This document shows positions 25,896-35,338 of a stretch of DNA of 64,000 bases, piece by piece. The translations under genes and the position numbers were made by a program. Position 1 is the first letter of the stretch, and each line of letters opens with the position of its first letter. The notes under the pieces are model-generated. The model made no database searches, had not been told where the DNA came from, and saw nothing but the letters and a program-made list of their open reading frames with translations. Source of the stretch: Winogradskyella marincola (GTDB lineage Bacteria; Bacteroidota; Bacteroidia; Flavobacteriales; Flavobacteriaceae); contig NZ_JARSBN010000005.1 of NCBI RefSeq assembly GCF_029624125.1, positions 1 through 64,000 on the forward strand, in the 5' to 3' direction.

Positions 25896-26801
25896 TTATT
25901 TCTTAACAAAAGATTCAATCGTAGTGTCAATATCTTTCTTTTCAGTCATTTCTTCATCAAATAAATGCTTGTAAAGAACTTTGTTATCTACTTTTTCTTC
26001 TAAAACTAAATCTTTATCTCTTCCGTAAACCTCATCCCATTTAGCTCTTACAGTTGCCCATTTATCAAAATTAGCTTTCCACCAATCTTGTGCTGCTTGG
26101 CAACGGCTATCATCGACTTTTACATAAGTATTGTAACCTTTTTCGTTTGCTAATACTACATCTTCCTTCCCCTTTTCTCTGATAACTTTAGCGTTATCCT
26201 GGTCGTGTAACCATCCGTAATTAGTAATCTCGTGACGGTTACCTCTTAGAGTTACATTATAATCGCTACGCTTTGTGTATTCTCTTCTTGGTAATGGTGC
26301 TGTAGTTGTGTTTTCCCAATAGCTTTTTCCATCTACGTGTACCCAAGTAGCAGATCCTTCGTAACGAGGACTATCATCTACCTGATATACTTTTTGAGTC
26401 CATTGACCTGCAACATCCTCATCCGTTTTTTCTTCAAACAACCATTCGTTATCTCCGTTGTACATGTAGAAATCTTTGTTTTCGAATAACCAGTCTTGTC
26501 TCCAGTGCTTAACAATATGTGGTTGGTCTGGTCTTCCTACTTGTAATAAATGCTGAATAGAAATCTTATCATCCTCATCTACGACTAATTGTGCCCACTC
26601 TAATCCTTTATCTACCTTGGTTTTTGATGGTTTGTACAATGAATCTTCACTGAATGAAAATGTTTCTGCAAAATTAAAAGTGACTTCAAAACATCCACAC
26701 ATTTCTTTAATAGCAGATTTGTCTTGTTCTTTTTTGTCTTGTGCATTTACTGAAAGCGTTAGAGCTAAAAACGCTAATGAAAAAGCTAAAATTTGTTTCA
26801 T
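25896..26801 (-). CDS. DUF6607-family secreted protein
   Basis: A 301-residue exported protein (signal ends ALTLSVNAQ). Near the mature N-terminus it has MCGCFEVTFNFAETF (Cys pair) and it is rich in Trp and charged residues (WRQDWLFE, QDWWKANFDKW). This matches the DUF6607 family as I remember it, found next to HmuY/TonB-receptor genes in Bacteroidota; function is unknown. First gene of the leftward operon, divergent from the second receptor with a 91-bp control region between. Confidence 0.75.
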   Translation of the reverse strand: MKQILAFSLAFLALTLSVNAQDKKEQDKSAIKEMCGCFEVTFNFAETFSFSEDSLYKPSKTKVDKGLEWAQLVVDEDDKISIQHLLQVGRPDQPHIVKHWRQDWLFENKDFYMYNGDNEWLFEEKTDEDVAGQWTQKVYQVDDSPRYEGSATWVHVDGKSYWENTTTAPLPRREYTKRSDYNVTLRGNRHEITNYGWLHDQDNAKVIREKGKEDVVLANEKGYNTYVKVDDSRCQAAQDWWKANFDKWATVRAKWDEVYGRDKDLVLEEKVDNKVLYKHLFDEEMTEKKDIDTTIESFVKK

Positions 26802-26837
26802 GATTATAGGTTAAAATTATTTTTTAAAAATTTTATT

Positions 26838-26874
26838 CTTATTTAGATTGATTTAAAATAAGATTTTATATTTG
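26838..26874 (+). promoter_or_regulatory. Promoter with overlapping dyad operator
   Basis: An inverted repeat, CTTATTT...AAATAAG (26838-26862, centre near 26850), overlaps a TTG (26848-26850) and lies just upstream of a TATATTTG -7 box (26867-26874). The spacer is 16 bp, one short of the usual range. The dyad resembles the TTTAGA-type operators at iron genes in this group and could serve both divergent operons. The regulator (Fur- or DtxR-like) is an inference. Confidence 0.55.
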
Positions 26875-26892
26875 CAGCAAAATTAATCAAGA

Positions 26893-29037
26893 ATGAATCT
26901 AAATAAAAATAAAATCTACATTTATTTTTTATTTTTTTTAACTGCTTCGGTTTACGCACAAGAGCAAAAAAAAGATAGCACTTCTGTAGAAAAACTTAAG
27001 GAAGTTGTTGTTGTAGGCGAAAGCAACGTTATGTCTGTTAGCAAAAAGCTATTTACAGTTGGTACTATAAAAAGAAAGGACATAGAAAATGTAGCTGGTA
27101 ACAACTTAGCAGATATACTATTTAACAGCCTAAACATTACGGTAAATCCTGATGCTTCAAATGGTCGTTCTACAGTGAGTTTATTTGGTTTAGATGGCCA
27201 ATACACCAAAATACTAATAGATGGTGTACCTGTGGTTAGTGATAATGGTGTTGGTAACAATATTGATATTACACAAATTAATATCGATGATGTAGAGCGA
27301 GTTGAAATTGTTGAAGGTTCAATGGGTGTTTTATATGGTGATAATGCTGTTGCAGGTGTTATTAATATAATTACTAAAAGAGGATTGAGAGACAATGGCT
27401 GGGAACTTCAGCTATCTTTACAAGAGGAAACTGTAGGAAACGAATTTGAGTTTTTTGATAGAGGAAGACATATTCAAAACTTTAGAGTTACCAATCAGGC
27501 TAATGAAAAGTTTTCTTATTCTTTTGGCGCTTCGCGAAATGACTTTGCAGGCTTTTATAATGGTTATCAAGGCAAAAATTATTTTGCAACCGAAAACGGT
27601 CTTATAAAAAATGACAGCCTTCGTGGTACAGAATGGAATCCTAAAGAACAGCTTACTGTTTCTGCTAATGCAGATTTAGATGTAGGAAAACATAATTTCT
27701 TTTACAAACTTCAGTATTTTAATGAAAGTTTAGATATCTATAACAGAATAGTTAATGGTAGGTACGAAAACGGACAGCTAAACCCAACTGCTGTTGATCA
27801 GAATTACGAGACAGACAGATGGGTAAATAACCTTAATATTTCTGGTCCTTTAAATGGTGCTACGAATTATAATGTTAACTTCTCTTACCAAAATCAAAAA
27901 CGACGTTATAAAGAGTATGTATACAACATTCTGGAGCGTCGTGAAGAATCTGTACTAAACGATGCCGTAAGCCAATCTAGTGAAGTGTGGTATTCTAAGG
28001 GATTTGTAAATAACATTGTACCAAAATCTGATTTCTTTAACCTTCAATTAGGTTATGAATTTACTAACCAGAAAGGTTTTGATGCTATTGCTACAGGAGA
28101 CTACTCTAGCGATGTTGTAGAAAACACAATTACTAATTACGAGGTATTTGGGATTACGGAATTTAAACCAACTAAAAAGCTATCATTAAATCCAGGTGCA
28201 AGATTTACAAGTAGTTCTCAATTCGACAACTATCTTATTTGGTCACTATCATCGACTTACGATTTTACAGAAAAACTAAAATTAAAAGCTGTTGTTGGCT
28301 CTGCCTACAGAGCACCAAATTTTGAAGAGCTATTCTTTTATTTTGTAGATGCCAACCATAATGTAAGAGGTAACCCAGACCTAAAACCCGAAGATGGTAT
28401 TTCAGTATTTGTTAACTTAAAAGATAACTACAGAATTGCAGAAGAAGGCTACTTAAGTCCAAGTTTTAATTTCTTTTATATCGACCTAAAAGACGCTATT
28501 ACAAGTGTAACTGCTGAGGATGATGATGGAAGAATTTTATACACGCAAGACAATATAGATTACAGCAAACGTATTGGTTTTAGTCTAGATAACAGTTTTA
28601 TCTACAAAAACTGGAATATAGGTTTAGGAGCTACATATCTAGGTGTAACAAGCTCTATAAATGAAGAATTAGAAAATGACAATGACTATTTATGGAGTTT
28701 AAATTTTCAAACATCATTAGCCTACAAAATAGATAAGTGGAATACTACTATCTCCAGCCAATTAAAATATACAGGTAAAACTCAAGGAATATTTTCTGAT
28801 GAAAATGATGAGTTATTTATTGGCGAAACCGAAGCTTTTACTTGGCTAAATGCCTCTATAAGAACAGATATTTCAACAAGATTAAGCGCCACGTTAGGAG
28901 CACGTAATATTTTAGATGTAGTTAATATCAATACGCGTTCATCAGCAGGAGCACACACCAACTCAACATCTGGATCGAGATTAATTGGTAACGGAAGATC
29001 TTATTTTTTAAAACTTACATATAATTTAAATTTTTAA
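26893..29037 (+). CDS. TonB-dependent receptor (HmuY-linked)
   Basis: A 714-residue outer-membrane receptor: signal (FFLTASVYAQ), TonB-box-like region LKEVVVVGE (residues about 35-43), plug with ILIDGVPVVSDNG and EGSMGVLYGDNAVAGVINII, and a barrel ending SYFLKLTYNLNF. The HmuY-family gene 11 nt downstream makes haem, or haem taken from host or algal proteins, the best-supported substrate (inference by context). Transcription starts from the dyad-controlled promoter. Confidence 0.92.
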   Translation: MNLNKNKIYIYFLFFLTASVYAQEQKKDSTSVEKLKEVVVVGESNVMSVSKKLFTVGTIKRKDIENVAGNNLADILFNSLNITVNPDASNGRSTVSLFGLDGQYTKILIDGVPVVSDNGVGNNIDITQINIDDVERVEIVEGSMGVLYGDNAVAGVINIITKRGLRDNGWELQLSLQEETVGNEFEFFDRGRHIQNFRVTNQANEKFSYSFGASRNDFAGFYNGYQGKNYFATENGLIKNDSLRGTEWNPKEQLTVSANADLDVGKHNFFYKLQYFNESLDIYNRIVNGRYENGQLNPTAVDQNYETDRWVNNLNISGPLNGATNYNVNFSYQNQKRRYKEYVYNILERREESVLNDAVSQSSEVWYSKGFVNNIVPKSDFFNLQLGYEFTNQKGFDAIATGDYSSDVVENTITNYEVFGITEFKPTKKLSLNPGARFTSSSQFDNYLIWSLSSTYDFTEKLKLKAVVGSAYRAPNFEELFFYFVDANHNVRGNPDLKPEDGISVFVNLKDNYRIAEEGYLSPSFNFFYIDLKDAITSVTAEDDDGRILYTQDNIDYSKRIGFSLDNSFIYKNWNIGLGATYLGVTSSINEELENDNDYLWSLNFQTSLAYKIDKWNTTISSQLKYTGKTQGIFSDENDELFIGETEAFTWLNASIRTDISTRLSATLGARNILDVVNINTRSSAGAHTNSTSGSRLIGNGRSYFLKLTYNLNF

Positions 29038-29048
29038 TACTAACAATT

Positions 29049-30236
29049 ATGACAAACAAATTTTTAACACTAATGTTATTTATAGCAGCTGCCCTTGTAA
29101 CTAGCTGTAGTAGTGATGACGACGGTACAACACCTGTAATTCCTCCTTCTGAAGGTGGTATTGTAGATCCTATCGTAGGTGGATTTAACCAACCTAACCG
29201 TGTTTATGTTGACTTAAGTACTGGTACACAAACTGCTGTAGCAAGAGATTCTTGGGAAATAGCTGTGTATAACGGTTCTCAAAACAGAGTGTATTTAAAT
29301 AATGCTTTATTAGTATCTGCTGCTGAGTTAGAAGGAATTAATGACATTACAACAGTGACTGAAAGTACTGCACTTACAGCACCTATGACACTAAATACAC
29401 TTGATCAAAGTTTTTCTCAAACTACTGTAACTGTAAACACTGTAGGTGAATTAATGGCAGGATTACCTGTAAGCTACACACAATATGGGGACTTAAGTGC
29501 TGGTATTTCTTTTACAGATAGCAAAGAAGGTGAATTAACAGGTACTGCATTTGAAGAAGTATCTACTACAGATAGTTCTAACAATGTATACATCGTAAAC
29601 TTAGGAAACGAAATCCCAACTGAAAACAACGGATCGTTAAACACTACAGGAGATGCTAGAGGTTTCATGAAAGTTAGAGTTTTAACTGATGGAAACACGT
29701 ATACTATTCAATATGCTGAGTTAACAAATACAACTGATTTTTCTGAAATTACTGTAACTAAAGATGGTAGCTACAATGTTACTGCTGTTAGCTTAACTGA
29801 TGATCAAGTTGTAAGTTCAGAGCCAATGTCTTCTAACTGGGACATCGATTTTGGTGGTGTATTTTCTTATTATGGATCTCAAGGTATAGATGCAGGATTA
29901 ACATATTCTGACTACACAACTCACAATACACTTGCTGGTGTAGGTCTATACACTATAACTATTGAAGAAGATGACACAACTACTCCTAACTATGTAGATT
30001 TTACTTTAGCTGATGTTACAGAAGCTAGTTTTGTATATAACGACCGTGCTGTTATTGGTAGTGGTTGGAGAGTTACAAGTTTTACTCCTGGTGTTGAACC
30101 AACAGTAAGAGAAAACAGATATTATATTGTAAAAGATACTGACGGTAACTACTACAAATTAAGATTTACTGCTGTAGTTAGCGAAACAGGAGAAAGAGGT
30201 TTCCCTCAATTTCAATACGAATTATTAGCTGAGTAA
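29049..30236 (+). CDS. HmuY-family lipoprotein
   Basis: A 395-residue outer-membrane lipoprotein with signal and lipobox ALVTSC (Cys 20), then an Asp/Thr/Pro-rich linker. HmuY-fold features are the paired Trp strands (DSWEIAVYNG near residue 75; SNWDIDFGGVFSY near 265) and the C-terminal YYKLRFTAVV strand with GFPQFQYE. It is longer than the classical HmuY and may hold two units. HmuY-type proteins capture haem and pass it to the cognate TonB receptor, here directly upstream. Confidence 0.83.
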   Translation: MTNKFLTLMLFIAAALVTSCSSDDDGTTPVIPPSEGGIVDPIVGGFNQPNRVYVDLSTGTQTAVARDSWEIAVYNGSQNRVYLNNALLVSAAELEGINDITTVTESTALTAPMTLNTLDQSFSQTTVTVNTVGELMAGLPVSYTQYGDLSAGISFTDSKEGELTGTAFEEVSTTDSSNNVYIVNLGNEIPTENNGSLNTTGDARGFMKVRVLTDGNTYTIQYAELTNTTDFSEITVTKDGSYNVTAVSLTDDQVVSSEPMSSNWDIDFGGVFSYYGSQGIDAGLTYSDYTTHNTLAGVGLYTITIEEDDTTTPNYVDFTLADVTEASFVYNDRAVIGSGWRVTSFTPGVEPTVRENRYYIVKDTDGNYYKLRFTAVVSETGERGFPQFQYELLAE

Positions 30237-30256
30237 TTCTCTGTTAATTAACAATA

Positions 30257-30291
30257 CAAAAAAAGGCCATCAATTAAGATGGCTTTTTTTA
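30257..30291 (+). terminator. Rho-independent terminator after hmuY-like gene
   Basis: GCCATC / GATGGC stem (30266-30271 with 30278-30283), 6-nt loop, flanked by an A-run and followed by seven T. Confidence 0.9.
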
Positions 30292-30328
30292 AAACCTATT
30301 TTACTATTTATATCAATTCTAAATAATT

Positions 30329-32506
30329 ATGAAAAATTTATACTTTTTAATTTTTTGTGTAGCCTCTATATTTTATGGATTTGCACAATGCAATATAGAG
30401 TCTTCTCTTAATGAAAACTTTGATGACTGGAGTGGCGAAATAGACCAATGCTGGTCTATAATTAGCACAGGTGCTTTTGTGTATGAAGATACAGGCGAGA
30501 TTGTATTTTACAGTTTCAATTCGCCTAATACACCAACCATGTTAGCGACTCCTGAAATCGCTTCTGGAACTTATAACTTACAGTTTGACACAACTAGTGT
30601 TGCTGGTGGTGGTTTACAAATTGAAGTTGGTACTGTTACAGACACAAGCAATAGTAGCACCTATACTACAATTGGGTCTCCATTTACTGTTATGAATACC
30701 ACAACACACAATGTAGAAATAACCATAAATACAGGAGAATATTTAGTGTTTAATGCTGTTTTACCTGGCAACCATAATGCTATATCATTAGACAATGTAG
30801 TTTTAAGTGCTGTACCAACAGACTTATTTTCAGAAATCTCAACAACGACAAGCGATTATTGGTATGCTTCATCAGATTGGGCAGACATAAACAATGATGG
30901 TAACTTAGATTTAGTAATTTCTGGTGGTATAGACACAGATAACGACGAATATGCAGATAGCAGTAAGATTGATTTTTACGAAAATGTAAATGGTACTTTA
31001 ACTCTTACCAGTCAAGCAAATGTGGCCGATTTACACTTAGGAAGTGTTAAATATTTAGATTACGATAATGATGGAGATATCGACTTGGTAACTTCTGGCC
31101 AAAACTACAATGACATATATACATTTTACCTTACAGTTTATGAAAATGAAAATGGTACATTTTCGGTTTCTCAACAGTTAGAAGGTGTTGTTTATAGCTC
31201 TATAGAAACAGGAGATTATGATAATGATGGAGACTTAGATTTATTAGTTTCCGGAGCTTTTCAAGATGCTGGTGGAGCTTCTTTATATACAAGAATTTAC
31301 GAAAACGTTAATGGTACTTTCTCAGATGCTAATGCTGGATTATCTGCTGTACAGAACGGAAATGCTGTTTTTGCGGATGTAGACAACGACTCTGATTTAG
31401 ACATCCTAATCACTGGTTACGACATTAATGGCGATAACTTTTCTGCTTTATACACCAATGACAATGGCTCTTATACATTAGCTACTCTGCCGTTTACAAC
31501 TGCAGAAAGCTGGTTAGCTTTAGGTGATTATGATAACGATGGTGATCTAGATTTTGCCTATACAGGTTATGATGACAACTACGATTATGTAACAAAAATC
31601 TATAACAATGATGGTAATGGTACGTTTATAGACTCTGGATTTTCATTAGAAGGTGTAGGTAATTTTACAGGTAACAATCCAATTGTTTGGGGAGATTATG
31701 ACAATGATGGTGATCTAGATTTGGTTTTTGCTGGTACAGATAACAATTATGATGATAAAACATATTTATACACTAATAATCAAACATCTTTTGATCTTGC
31801 AAGTGAAGGCTTAATTAACCTTGGTTCTTATGCCAATCTAAAGTTTATAGATTTAGATGGAGATAACGATTTAGATTTTGCAATTTCTGGTGGTTCAGAT
31901 GTAGATGGCTATGTTGGAAGAACACGCTTTTTTGAAAACAATACTACAGTTGTCAACTCTGCACCAAATGCGCCTTCTAACCTTGTAAGCTCAGCAAACT
32001 CAAATAATTCTATGACCTTTAGTTGGGATGCTGCAACGGACGATTTTACTCCTAGTAATGGGCTTTTTTATATGTTAACTGTTGGTACAACTCAAGGTGG
32101 TAATGAAATTGCGTCTTATCCTGTTTATGGAACGACGTGGACCATAGAAAACCTTGGAAATGCGACAAACTATTTTTGGTCTGTTAGTGCTGTTGACACT
32201 TCTTTTGTAGAATCTACTGAAGCTACAAGTGAAACTTTGAGCATCAATAATTTTGAAACTAATACTTTTAGTATTTTCCCTAATCCTTCAAACGATGGAA
32301 TCATTGATCTGAAGTTCTCTGATGAGACATTATATTCTGAAAAGAACCAAATCAATGTATATTCTACAACAGGTCAAAAAGTATATAGCACTAGCATTAG
32401 TACTAATACAAGTCAAATTAACTTGTCTGAACTAAATTCTGGTATTTATATCATTGAGATTACTTCAGGTAATAACAGCTTTACAAAAAAACTTGTATTA
32501 AACTAA
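30329..32506 (+). CDS. FG-GAP/VCBS-repeat protein with T9SS sorting domain
   Basis: A 725-residue secreted protein with a signal peptide (IFCVASIFYGFAQ). A jelly-roll-like adhesion segment (residues about 20-165) is followed by at least six FG-GAP/VCBS repeats with the calcium-binding pattern DYDNDGDLDL, a fibronectin-III-like domain (about 545-635), and a type A T9SS C-terminal domain (NTFSIFPNPSNDG ... GIYIIEITSG ... KKLVLN). It is exported by T9SS and either released or anchored on the surface. Adhesion or polymer binding is likely. It follows the iron block but is separated by a terminator. Confidence 0.9.
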   Translation: MKNLYFLIFCVASIFYGFAQCNIESSLNENFDDWSGEIDQCWSIISTGAFVYEDTGEIVFYSFNSPNTPTMLATPEIASGTYNLQFDTTSVAGGGLQIEVGTVTDTSNSSTYTTIGSPFTVMNTTTHNVEITINTGEYLVFNAVLPGNHNAISLDNVVLSAVPTDLFSEISTTTSDYWYASSDWADINNDGNLDLVISGGIDTDNDEYADSSKIDFYENVNGTLTLTSQANVADLHLGSVKYLDYDNDGDIDLVTSGQNYNDIYTFYLTVYENENGTFSVSQQLEGVVYSSIETGDYDNDGDLDLLVSGAFQDAGGASLYTRIYENVNGTFSDANAGLSAVQNGNAVFADVDNDSDLDILITGYDINGDNFSALYTNDNGSYTLATLPFTTAESWLALGDYDNDGDLDFAYTGYDDNYDYVTKIYNNDGNGTFIDSGFSLEGVGNFTGNNPIVWGDYDNDGDLDLVFAGTDNNYDDKTYLYTNNQTSFDLASEGLINLGSYANLKFIDLDGDNDLDFAISGGSDVDGYVGRTRFFENNTTVVNSAPNAPSNLVSSANSNNSMTFSWDAATDDFTPSNGLFYMLTVGTTQGGNEIASYPVYGTTWTIENLGNATNYFWSVSAVDTSFVESTEATSETLSINNFETNTFSIFPNPSNDGIIDLKFSDETLYSEKNQINVYSTTGQKVYSTSISTNTSQINLSELNSGIYIIEITSGNNSFTKKLVLN

Positions 32507-32522
32507 AAACATTTTCTTGAAA

Positions 32523-32621
32523 ATGATTTCTATTAAACATATTGCCAAACGCATTGTTGTCCTATTTTCCTGCTTAATAGTAACATCTATACTAACTTTA
32601 ATTTTAGTATTTGTAGCGTGA
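32523..32621 (+). CDS. Possible 32-residue membrane peptide
   Basis: ATG to TGA encodes MISIKHIAKRIVVLFSCLIV plus a further twelve hydrophobic residues: a short basic N-terminus and one helix. This is the usual design of small membrane proteins. It lies 16 nt after the T9SS gene stop. The coding evidence is weak; A+T-rich DNA gives such frames by chance. Confidence 0.35.
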   Translation: MISIKHIAKRIVVLFSCLIVTSILTLILVFVA

Positions 32622-32638
32622 AAATTCTATAGAAATCT

Positions 32639-33502
32639 TTAATGATATTTTGAAAATATTTTAGTCGCTTCATTGTAAGCACTCTCAAAGCTCATGGCAT
32701 TTAAGTCATGGGCTTTTTTTTGTGTAAAATAAGACAACATCTTTTCTGTTGGCATATTACCCGTAAGATCGTCTTTTGCCATTGGGCAACCACCAAAACC
32801 TTGTATGGCTCCATCAAAACGACGACAACCAGCCTTATAAGCGGCATCAATCTTTTCGAACCAGGTAGTTGGTGTGGTGTGCAAGTGTGCACCAAATTCT
32901 ATATTAGGATATTTGGAAATAAGATTAGAAAATAAATAATCTATATTCTCAGGATTAGAGCTTCCTATTGTATCACTTAAAGATAATATTTTTACTCCCA
33001 TTTTAGCCAAACGCTCTGTCCACTCTCCTACTATATCTACATTCCAAGGATCTCCATAAGGATTACCAAAACCCATAGAAATATACACAACCACTTCTTT
33101 GTTGCTCTTATCTGCTATTTCTAAAATTTCAGAAAGTGTAACCACAGATTGTGCTATAGTTTTGTGCGTATTACGCATCTGAAAGTTTTCAGATATTGAA
33201 AACGGAAAGCCCAAATAGTCAATTTCAGAATGAACTGAAGCATCATTAGCACCACGTGTATTTGCGATTATAGCTAGTAATTTGCTCTTGGTTTTAGATA
33301 AATCTAACTGCGATAAAACTTCGGCTGTATCTACCATTTGCGGAATGGCTTTTGGCGAGACAAAACTCCCAAAATCTATAGTATCAAACCCAACTCTTAG
33401 AAGAGACTGAATGTATTGTACTTTTTTTTCCGTAGGAATAAAGTCCTTTATACCTTGCATGGCATCTCTTGGACATTCTATAATTTTTACAGCTTTGTTC
33501 AT
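32639..33502 (-). CDS. mvaB: Hydroxymethylglutaryl-CoA lyase
   Basis: A 287-residue TIM-barrel enzyme that cleaves HMG-CoA to acetyl-CoA and acetoacetate in leucine degradation. The N-terminal ECPRDAMQG aligns with the family's E.PRDG.Q segment, HLHTTPT carries the metal-binding His pair, and FGGCPMAKDDLTGN is the glycine-rich active-site loop with the catalytic Cys. A perfect TATATTTG -7 box (minus strand, 33515-33508) ends 5 bp before the ATG, so the mRNA may be leaderless or nearly so. Confidence 0.93.
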   Translation of the reverse strand: MNKAVKIIECPRDAMQGIKDFIPTEKKVQYIQSLLRVGFDTIDFGSFVSPKAIPQMVDTAEVLSQLDLSKTKSKLLAIIANTRGANDASVHSEIDYLGFPFSISENFQMRNTHKTIAQSVVTLSEILEIADKSNKEVVVYISMGFGNPYGDPWNVDIVGEWTERLAKMGVKILSLSDTIGSSNPENIDYLFSNLISKYPNIEFGAHLHTTPTTWFEKIDAAYKAGCRRFDGAIQGFGGCPMAKDDLTGNMPTEKMLSYFTQKKAHDLNAMSFESAYNEATKIFSKYH

Positions 33503-33547
33503 TGTTTCAAATATACGGTTTCCGAAAACGATTTCATAGCATCATTT

Positions 33548-34165
33548 TTAGACTAAAATAAATACCGAAATACCAATAAACACAACTATTTGAAGCCATT
33601 TTAAAAACAAACCCGAATTCTTATGAGTTAAAGTATAAGCTTTTATCTGGCCTGCTAACAAAGCAATGGCAGAAAAAATAATAAAAGAGACAAGCATAAA
33701 AATGCCTCCAAGAATGTAAAACTGCAAAACACTACTTAACGTTTTACTAAATAAAAATCCTGGAAAAAAAGCTAAGAAAAAGATGGTAACTTTTGGATTT
33801 AATACATTCATAAAAAAACCTTGTACAAATAAAGCTTTTAGACTTTTCTTCGGAGCTGTTTCAGAATCAAAATCTAATTGAGCATCTGACTTATATACTT
33901 TGTAAGCTAAATACAACAAATACAAAGCTCCGAGTACTTTTATTCCAAAAAACAAATCATCATTAGCCTTAATAATTGCAGAAACACCAAAGGCTAATAA
34001 TGTTGTATGCACTATACATCCTGTTATTAAACCACATACTGTTGCCATTCCGTAAGACTTACCATTTGTAATACTTTGTACTAAAACATAAATATTATCT
34101 GGTCCTGGCGAAATAGCCAATGCGCATGTTGCTAATGCAAATGATATGAGTGTTTCGGTTATCAA
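33548..34165 (-). CDS. LysE-family amino-acid exporter
   Basis: A 205-residue inner-membrane protein with six hydrophobic segments. The N-terminal ISPGPDNIYVLVQSITNGK is the LysE/RhtB signature (SPGP near residue 20). It exports an amino acid or related compound; specificity cannot be read from sequence. It lies 10 nt downstream of pyrD in the same direction, so they may be co-transcribed. Confidence 0.9.
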   Translation of the reverse strand: MITETLISFALATCALAISPGPDNIYVLVQSITNGKSYGMATVCGLITGCIVHTTLLAFGVSAIIKANDDLFFGIKVLGALYLLYLAYKVYKSDAQLDFDSETAPKKSLKALFVQGFFMNVLNPKVTIFFLAFFPGFLFSKTLSSVLQFYILGGIFMLVSFIIFSAIALLAGQIKAYTLTHKNSGLFLKWLQIVVFIGISVFILV

Positions 34166-34175
34166 AACCTTTTAA

Positions 34176-35192
34176 TTAATTATGAAGCAACGCCTTGTTT
34201 ATAGAACGAATAAGTTTTGGACCTTCGTAGATAAAACCTGTGTACAATTGTACAAGGTCTGCTCCTGCTTCAATTTTTTCTAAAGCATCTTTTGCAGAAT
34301 GAATACCTCCTACTCCAATAATCGGAAATGCTTTATTGCTTTTTTCAGACAAATACTTAATTACTTCTGTTGAACGCGATTTTAAAGGTTTACCACTCAT
34401 ACCACCAACTTCCTTTTTGTTTTCGCTTTGTAAGCCTTCTCTAGAAATTGTTGTATTTGTAGCTATTACACCATCAATTTTCGTTGTTTTTACAATATCT
34501 ATAATATCATCTAATTGCTCGTTAGTAAGATCTGGTGCTATTTTTAATAAAATTGGCTTACTGTTTGTTTTCTGAAAATTGAGTACCTGTAAGGCTTTTA
34601 GCAATTCAGTTAACGGTTCTTTATCTTGTAAAGCTCTTAGATTTGGTGTATTGGGTGAGCTTACATTGACCACAAAATAATCTACATGATCAAAAAGTGC
34701 ATTAAAACAAATTTTGTAATCTTCTACAGCATCTTCATTTGGTGTTACTTTATTTTTGCCAATGTTACCACCTATAAGTACACCTTTGTTCTTTTTTAAA
34801 CGCTCTACAGCTTCTTCTACACCTCCATTGTTAAAGCCCATTCTGTTAATAATAGCAGAGTCTTCCTTTAATCTAAATAATCGCTTTTTAGGATTTCCCT
34901 CTTGTGGTTTTGGTGTTAGTGTCCCAATTTCAATAAAACCAAAACCAAAGTTTGAAAGCTCATTATAGAGTTTTGCATCTTTATCAAAACCTGCTGCAAG
35001 ACCAACAGGATTCTTAAATGTTAAACCAAAAAGCTGGCGTTCTAGTTTTTTATCTTCAACCAAATACATTCTTCTAAACAAGCTTTTAAAACCTGGTAGT
35101 TTAGAAATGTTTCTTATTAACGAAAATGTAAAATAGTGTACTTTTTCTGGATCGAACCAAAAGAGAAAGGGTCTTATTATTGCTTTATACAT
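34176..35192 (-). CDS. pyrD: Dihydroorotate dehydrogenase (quinone), class 2
   Basis: A 338-residue FMN enzyme that oxidises dihydroorotate to orotate, the fourth step of UMP synthesis, passing electrons to quinone at the membrane. The N-terminal hydrophobic helix (residues about 1-35) is class 2 type. [16 protein letters not shown] binds [14 protein letters not shown] carries the catalytic Ser, and [19 protein letters not shown] binds phosphate. I used the ATG for MYKAIIRPF rather than an in-frame TTG 21 nt upstream. Confidence 0.96.
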   Translation of the reverse strand: MYKAIIRPFLFWFDPEKVHYFTFSLIRNISKLPGFKSLFRRMYLVEDKKLERQLFGLTFKNPVGLAAGFDKDAKLYNELSNFGFGFIEIGTLTPKPQEGNPKKRLFRLKEDSAIINRMGFNNGGVEEAVERLKKNKGVLIGGNIGKNKVTPNEDAVEDYKICFNALFDHVDYFVVNVSSPNTPNLRALQDKEPLTELLKALQVLNFQKTNSKPILLKIAPDLTNEQLDDIIDIVKTTKIDGVIATNTTISREGLQSENKKEVGGMSGKPLKSRSTEVIKYLSEKSNKAFPIIGVGGIHSAKDALEKIEAGADLVQLYTGFIYEGPKLIRSINKALLHN

Positions 35193-35308
35193 GGAAAGAA
35201 ATTTGCTGTACAAAAATAAGAATCTAAATATTTTTTATGCCTTTTTACTTTCAATAAATATTTAATCAGAAACTGTCCAATATCATTATTTTTAAGAATT
35301 CTTATTAT

Positions 35309-35316
35309 TAACTTTG
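35309..35316 (+). promoter_or_regulatory. -7 box of the universal stress protein gene
   Basis: TAACTTTG matches TAnnTTTG and lies 23 nt before the ATG. No TTG was found at the expected spacing upstream, so support is partial. Confidence 0.45.
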
Positions 35317-35338
35317 AGCAATAACAAATAATACTATC

